Shown here one piece after another: positions 60,976 through 64,000 of a stretch of 64,000 bases of DNA. The DNA comes from Rahnella inusitata_A (GTDB taxonomy: Bacteria > Pseudomonadota > Gammaproteobacteria > Enterobacterales > Enterobacteriaceae), in contig NZ_CBCPJJ010000009.1 in NCBI RefSeq assembly GCF_965118895.1, positions 310,001-374,000 of the forward strand, read 5' to 3'. Positions within the stretch are counted from its first letter, which is position 1; each line of letters starts with the position of its first letter. A program made the translations under genes and the position numbers. The notes below the pieces were generated by a model. It was given only the letters and a program-made list of their open reading frames with translations. It ran no database searches and had not been told where the DNA came from.

Positions 60976-61809
60976 ATGAAAGATGTCCACGAGGTTCGTG
61001 ATCTGGCCCGTCATATCCGCATCGAGACGCTGAAAATGCTGACCGGTCTGGGGTTCGGGCATTATGGCGGCAGTATGTCAGTGGTGGAAACGCTGGCGGT
61101 GTTATACGGTGATGTCATGCGCATTGACCCGAAAAAACCTGACTGGCAGGAGCGCGATTATTTTGTGCTCTCCAAAGGCCATGCCGGTCCGGCGCTGTAT
61201 GCCACGCTGGCGCTGAAAGGGTATTTTCCGGTCAGCGAACTGAAAACGCTGAACGAAAATGGCACCAAATTGCCAAGCCATCCCGATCGCCTTCGCACCA
61301 TTGGCGTCGATGCCACCACCGGTTCGCTCGGGCAGGGCGTGTCTATCGCCGCCGGTATGGCGCTCTCACATAAGCTGGCAGGTCGTACTAACCGCGTGTT
61401 CTGCATTCTCGGCGACGGCGAACTGAACGAGGGCCAGTGCTGGGAAGCCTTCCAGTTTATCGCGCACCACAATCTGCATAACCTCACGCTGTTTATCGAT
61501 TACAACAAGCAGCAGCTCGACGGCACGCTGGATGAAGTGATCAGGCCTTTCGACCTGGCCGGTAAATTCAGCGCCTTTGGGTTTGATGTGCAAACCATCA
61601 AAGGCGACGATGTGGTCGCAATCAGCGATGCGGTCACCCCGGTACGTCAGGGCGAGCAGCGCCCGCTGTTAGTGATCCTCGACAGTATTAAAGGGCAGGG
61701 CGTGACCTATCTCGAGCAACTGGCGAATTCCCACCATTTGCGCTTAACGCCGGATGTGAAACTGGAAATCGAAAACGCGATCGCTGAGCTGGAGGCCGCC
61801 CATGTTTGA
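60976..61809 (+). CDS. Transketolase, N-terminal subunit (ThDP-binding)
   Basis: This is 277 residues covering the pyrophosphate-binding half of transketolase. The ThDP motif Gly-Asp-Gly-Glu-Leu-Asn-Glu-Gly runs from about 145 and ends near Tyr-Asn-Lys-Gln. The Gly-His-Tyr-Gly-Gly-Ser and Ser-Lys-Gly-His-Ala-Gly segments are conserved. The second half is the next gene, overlapping by eight bases, so the two chains should form one enzyme that moves a two-carbon ketol group. Confidence 0.93.
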   Translation: MKDVHEVRDLARHIRIETLKMLTGLGFGHYGGSMSVVETLAVLYGDVMRIDPKKPDWQERDYFVLSKGHAGPALYATLALKGYFPVSELKTLNENGTKLPSHPDRLRTIGVDATTGSLGQGVSIAAGMALSHKLAGRTNRVFCILGDGELNEGQCWEAFQFIAHHNLHNLTLFIDYNKQQLDGTLDEVIRPFDLAGKFSAFGFDVQTIKGDDVVAISDAVTPVRQGEQRPLLVILDSIKGQGVTYLEQLANSHHLRLTPDVKLEIENAIAELEAAHV

Positions 61810-62755
61810 AGTCTCTCTGGAATTACAAAAAGACGCCGTGGAAATGCGTAAAGTCTACGCTAACACCGTGCGTGAAAAGATTGTTGAGAACACGCCGATC
61901 ATCGCGCTGGAAGCGGATCTGATGAGCTCAATGGCGATGGATGGCGTGCATAAAGACTATCCTTCCCATGTCATTAACTGCGGCATCATGGAAGCCAATG
62001 TGATCGGCGTGGCAGCCGGGTTATCGCTCACCGGCCGCGTGCCTTTTGTGCATACCTTTACCGCTTTTGCCAGCCGCCGCTGCTTTGATCAGTTGTTTAT
62101 GTCGCTGGATTACCAAAAGAATAACGTCAAAATTATTGCATCCGACGCTGGCGTCAGCGCCTGTCACAACGGCGGTACGCATATGTCTTTCGAGGATATG
62201 GGCATCGTGCGCGGGCTGGCGAACTCGGTAGTGATGGAAGTGACCGATGCGGTGATGTTCCGCGATATTCTGTTGCAGCTAATGGATCTGAAAGGATTCT
62301 ACTGGGTGCGGACAATACGTAAACAGGCGACGCAGGTTTATCAGGAAGGTTCGACTTTCACCATCGGCAAAGCGAATGTGCTGCGTGACGGTAACGACGT
62401 GACGCTGATTGCCAACGGCATCATGGTGGCTGAAGCGCTGAAAGCGGCAGAAATGCTGGAGCGCGAGGGTGTAAGTGCGGCGGTGATCGACATGTTTACG
62501 CTTAAACCGATCGATAAAGATATCATCATTAAATACGCCGCCAAAACGGGCAAAATCGTCACCTGCGAAAACCACAGTATTCATAACGGGCTTGGTTCGG
62601 CAGTGGCGGAAGTGCTGGTAGAAAACCATCCGGTGCCGATGCGTCGCGTGGGCGTGAAAGAGCGTTATGGTCAGGTCGGCACGCAGGAATTTTTACAGCA
62701 GGAATACGGGCTGACCGCCGAACACATTCTCGAGTCGGCAAAACAGTTGCTGTGA
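61802..62755 (+). CDS. Transketolase, C-terminal subunit
   Basis: This is 317 residues, the pyrimidine-binding and C-terminal domains. Met-Glu-Ala-Asn near 60 has the Glu expected to act on the ThDP aminopyrimidine. Thr-Phe-Thr-Ala-Phe near 82 and His-Asn-Gly-Gly near 114 follow. It starts inside the previous gene (eight-base overlap), showing coupled translation. It is split like transketolases of apulose-phosphate and DXS-type families, unlike E. coli TktA/TktB. Confidence 0.93.
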   Translation: MFEVSLELQKDAVEMRKVYANTVREKIVENTPIIALEADLMSSMAMDGVHKDYPSHVINCGIMEANVIGVAAGLSLTGRVPFVHTFTAFASRRCFDQLFMSLDYQKNNVKIIASDAGVSACHNGGTHMSFEDMGIVRGLANSVVMEVTDAVMFRDILLQLMDLKGFYWVRTIRKQATQVYQEGSTFTIGKANVLRDGNDVTLIANGIMVAEALKAAEMLEREGVSAAVIDMFTLKPIDKDIIIKYAAKTGKIVTCENHSIHNGLGSAVAEVLVENHPVPMRRVGVKERYGQVGTQEFLQQEYGLTAEHILESAKQLL

Positions 62756-62781
62756 ACGAGAAGTGTGGAAAGCAGAAAATA

Positions 62782-62808
62782 AAAACGCCGACGTGATGTC
62801 GGCGTTTT
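62782..62808. terminator. Bidirectional terminator between the transketolase and pta
   Basis: A perfect 11-bp stem (AAAACGCCGAC with GTCGGCGTTTT) and five-base loop; the leftward side has a longer T-rich end, suiting pta. Confidence 0.9.
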
Positions 62809-62852
62809 GCTGTCTTGCATACTGCTATTCGGTCGTAAAATAATTCAGGGAA

Positions 62853-64000
62853 TTATTTTGCTGCCTCTTCTGCCTGAGCAGACTGAATCGCAGTCAGTGC
62901 CACGGTGTAAACGATATCGTCTACCAGTGCGCCACGGGACAGGTCGTTAACCGGTTTGCGCATACCTTGCAGCATCGGCCCGATAGAGACCAGATCCGCA
63001 GAACGCTGTACCGCTTTGTAGGTGGTGTTACCGGTGTTCAGATCCGGGAAGATGAACACAGTCGCCTGACCTGCCACCGGTGAGTTCGGTGCTTTGGACA
63101 GAGCAACGTCAGCCATGATCGCGGCATCGTATTGCAGAGGACCATCGATGATCAGGTCAGGACGTTTTTCCTGCGCCAGACGGGTCGCTTCACGCACTTT
63201 TTCAACGTCGCTGCCCGCGCCTGAATTACCGGTGGAGTAGGAAATCATCGCCACGCGCGGTTCGATACCGAATGCTGCAGCGGAATCCGCAGACTGGATC
63301 GCGATTTCAGACAGCTGTTCAGCCGTTGGATCCGGATTGATCGCGCAGTCGCCGTAAACCAGAACCTGGTCAGGCAGCAGCATGAAGAATACTGAAGACA
63401 CCAGGGAGCTGCCCGGTGCGGTTTTGATCAGCTGCAACGGTGGGCGGATGGTGTTAGCGGTGGTGTGAACAGCACCGGAAACCAGACCGTCAACCTTGCC
63501 TTGTTCCAGCATCAGAGTACCGAGAACCACGTTATCTTCCAGCTGTTCGCGCGCAACCACTTCGGTCATGCCTTTGCTTTTACGCAGCTCAACCAGACGT
63601 GCCACATACTCTTCTCGCACGGCAACCGGGTCGATGATTTCGATGCCTGCGCCCAGAGTCACGCCCTGAGCCGCTGCAACGCGTTTGATCTCATCCGGAT
63701 TACCCAGCAATACGCATTCTGCGATACCACGTTCAGCGCAAAGTGCTGCCGCTTTCACGGTACGCGGCTCGTCGCCTTCCGGCAGGACGATACGTTTACC
63801 GGCTTTACGCGCCAGTTCAGTCAGCTGATAACGGAACGCTGGCGGAGACAGACGACGTGAACGCTCGGAGTGCGCGCTAAGGGAGTCGATCCAGTCTGCG
63901 TTGATGTGAGAAGCCACGTACTGTTGCAGTTTCTCAACGCGCTGATGGTCGTCCGCAGGGACTTCCAGATTGAAGCTTTGCAGGCTCAGGGAGGTCTGCC
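62853..64000 (-). CDS. pta: Pta, phosphate acetyltransferase (C-terminal part)
   Basis: Pta interconverts acetyl-CoA and acetyl phosphate. The reading frame stays open to the right edge and the residues there match E. coli Pta inside the DRTGG/linker region, so about 382 of some 714 residues are visible. The internal GTG at 63917 is not the true start. The C-terminal catalytic domain is whole: Pro-Glu-Gly-Asp-Glu-Pro-Arg, Ser-Gly-Ala-Val-His-Thr-Thr-Ala-Asn-Thr and Tyr-Ser-Thr-Gly-Asn-Ser-Gly-Ala-Gly are seen. The N-terminal regulatory domain, and presumably ackA, lie to the right. Confidence 0.97.
   Translation of the reverse strand, partial: QTSLSLQSFNLEVPADDHQRVEKLQQYVASHINADWIDSLSAHSERSRRLSPPAFRYQLTELARKAGKRIVLPEGDEPRTVKAAALCAERGIAECVLLGNPDEIKRVAAAQGVTLGAGIEIIDPVAVREEYVARLVELRKSKGMTEVVAREQLEDNVVLGTLMLEQGKVDGLVSGAVHTTANTIRPPLQLIKTAPGSSLVSSVFFMLLPDQVLVYGDCAINPDPTAEQLSEIAIQSADSAAAFGIEPRVAMISYSTGNSGAGSDVEKVREATRLAQEKRPDLIIDGPLQYDAAIMADVALSKAPNSPVAGQATVFIFPDLNTGNTTYKAVQRSADLVSIGPMLQGMRKPVNDLSRGALVDDIVYTVALTAIQSAQAEEAAK

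Noticed and set aside
63917..63919. GTG at 63917 as the start of pta
   Set aside because: The frame continues upstream with residues matching the middle of E. coli Pta, so it is an internal codon of a gene cut by the window edge.

Overview
The window is a stretch of chromosome from a Gram-negative enterobacterium. Its gene order closely matches the Escherichia coli argW-fadL-fabB-purF-hisP-pta region. Base composition (roughly half GC by eye), split ccmH/ccmI genes and the inserted genes suggest a Yersiniaceae-like genus such as Rahnella, Ewingella or Rouxiella. The genus cannot be fixed from this sequence alone. Almost all of it is housekeeping DNA. No insertion sequence, integrase, prophage or CRISPR array was seen.

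Layout. Positions 1-2250 hold a partial acid phosphatase, a small DUF3761 protein, tRNA-Arg(CCU) (argW) and yfdC. Positions 2500-9750 hold a complete cytochrome c maturation cluster, ccmABCDEFG(dsbE)HI, with a structured 0.2-kb gap between ccmB and ccmC. Positions 9785-16374 are the lipid section: mlaA, fadL, yfcZ and fadIJ, with FadR operators before fadL and fadI. Next come sixA, smrB, prmB, aroC, mepA, yfcA, epmC, yfcL and mnmC. fabB (25150) follows, with FadR and FabR sites. Positions 26.5-37.5 kb are the least conserved part: a Met/His-rich copper-type pair, an arginine decarboxylase system whose antiporter gene adiC carries a frameshift, an ion transporter with a rhodanese, flk, and a divergent DMT exporter/AraC regulator pair.

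Positions 37.6-47.9 kb are the classic pdxB-usg-truA-dedA-accD-folC-dedD-cvpA-purF-ubiX string, with a PurR box before cvpA. Positions 48-51.3 kb are hisJQMP, preceded by a probable sigma-54 promoter, two NtrC-like sites and a GcvB-like target. Then come pepT and a solitary DppA-like peptide-binding protein, yfcH, yfcG and yfcD. The right end (57.3-62.8 kb) is a sugar operon: a LacI-type regulator divergent from EIIA, EIIB and UlaA-type EIIC genes, followed by a transketolase split into two overlapping genes. pta runs off the right edge.

The best candidates for something new are the PTS plus split-transketolase cluster, which implies a ketose pathway with no isomerase or separate kinase; the broken adiC with a TGATG restart; the folded leader between ccmB and ccmC; and the layered nitrogen/GcvB-like control of hisJQMP. 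Several small regulatory and repeat elements are also recorded.
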